DNA of 64,000 nt from Hofstenia miamia (lineage: Eukaryota > Xenacoelomorpha > Acoela). The stretch lies in NCBI GenBank assembly GCA_004352715.1, contig SCFE01000090.1:1710327-1774326 (forward strand), in the 5' to 3' direction. The position numbers and the translations under genes are program-made. How positions within the stretch are numbered: the stretch's first letter is position 1; every line of letters starts with the position of its first letter. Below, piece by piece: positions 63,245-64,000 of the stretch. The notes beneath the pieces were generated by a model. That model was not told the origin of the DNA, did not search any database, and worked only from the letters and a program-made list of their open reading frames with translations.

Positions 63245-63916
63245 TATCTTTTTGAAATTCTAAAACACAAAGTTAAACAGATTATTTAAAAAATGGAAAA
63301 TAGCGGGTTGTTCGTTTTGTTTTTTTTTCGAAAAACGCTTAAAACTTTTTATATTGTAAAGAACATTTTTTATTGCTTTGAACAATAGAGGTAACAAAAA
63401 TGTTAACAGAAACGTTTATTCATAAAAGAAGTTATCTGAAAATCAAACGAACTCTAAATGAGCAAGGCAATATTCTTACTTTCTGATAAAATAGTCTGAA
63501 AATACATGTTTTTTTTCAAATATATGAAATGCGTTTGAATTGTTTTCTATAGATGATCTTTAAACAGTTGTTTTAAACTCTGGGAAAATATACAAATTCA
63601 AAAAAATACCTGTAGGCAAAGGCACAACATAGAAAGTATGTAAGAAATATTGTACTGGAGATTTCCATAAAATTAAATTTAAAAGGAGAAGTGGATCCAT
63701 GTTGACCAAGGTCTCCCACAGCATTGCATAACAGGATAGTTTAGTGAAACTACAAAAAATTCAAAAACTTGTTTCTATTTTTATGTATAATGTCTGAATC
63801 TGAACCCAATGTTTAAAAAGACGTTGCTTCGATGCTCTGGTATATTTATTCACTTAGATATGAACATATTTACATCTTAAAATCTGCTATCAAAATGTAG
63901 TTTAATATAGGTATAG

Positions 63917-63959
<43 letters not shown>

Positions 63960-64000
63960 TATATTTATAATAAAGAAAGTTATTTATGTTTTGTAAAACC
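63245..64000. other. PSMC1 upstream region
   Basis: Contains the 5' UTR/promoter side of PSMC1 (minus strand). I see no clear TATA box at a fitting distance and no other gene. A (TA)n tract lies at 63922-63956. Confidence 0.4.
63922..63956. repeat. (TA)n microsatellite
   Basis: About 35 bp of uninterrupted TA dinucleotides near the right edge. Confidence 0.95.

Overview
The window is AT-rich eukaryotic DNA, almost certainly from an invertebrate animal. The only host gene I can support is a complete nine-exon copy of the 26S proteasome ATPase Rpt2 (PSMC1) on the minus strand at 55206-63244. It predicts 443 residues and has four introns of only 41-46 bp. I do not name the species. Everything left of about 54.6 kb is mobile or virus-like DNA in nested layers, with three assembly gaps of N (1669-1866, 24155-25154, 31189-31898).

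The oldest layer I can trace is a decayed Polinton/adintovirus-like element, here called P2. It survives as 1950-7269, 28088-29748 and 45901-46122. Remains: a hypothetical gene, a packaging-ATPase-like gene, a PLA2-like gene joined to a retroviral-type integrase, a family-B DNA polymerase running into an SF1 helicase and then a GIY-YIG nuclease domain, and a divergent plus-strand gene. Two large insertions split it. A 20.8-kb LTR-retroelement composite (7270-28087, 4-bp TSD TTTA) sits inside the polymerase between motifs A and B. A second Polinton, P1 (29749-45894, 6-bp TSD CACATT, TIRs starting AGTAGTA), sits in the divergent gene.

The retroelement composite holds two Ty3/gypsy-type copies on the minus strand, copy B (about 17.7-24.1 kb) and copy A (about 7.5-17.2 kb). 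They are separated by one 202-bp LTR. Each has gag, protease, RT, integrase and an unusual long ORF after the integrase. Copy B has lost most of RT and all of RNase H. A 1.13-kb LTR-like unit with TSD CTAA is inserted in copy A, and relatives of it lie at 26.5-28.1 kb. P1 carries a protein-primed-type PolB, several small genes and an array of exon-like units. It is itself hit by a piggyBac element (30331-32512, TTAA), a 1.13-kb TIR element (38204-39333, TSD TAA) and a DDE-like transposase gene (41770-43407).

From 46.1 to 54.6 kb lie non-LTR retrotransposons, all on the minus strand: a decayed CR1/L2-like fragment, a better preserved relative with an SGNH-type ORF1 and APE-RT ORF2, and a restriction-like-endonuclease LINE inserted in a third CR1-like fragment. 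No tRNA, rRNA, CRISPR array or operon structure was seen. All calls rest on reading motifs by eye; no database search was run.
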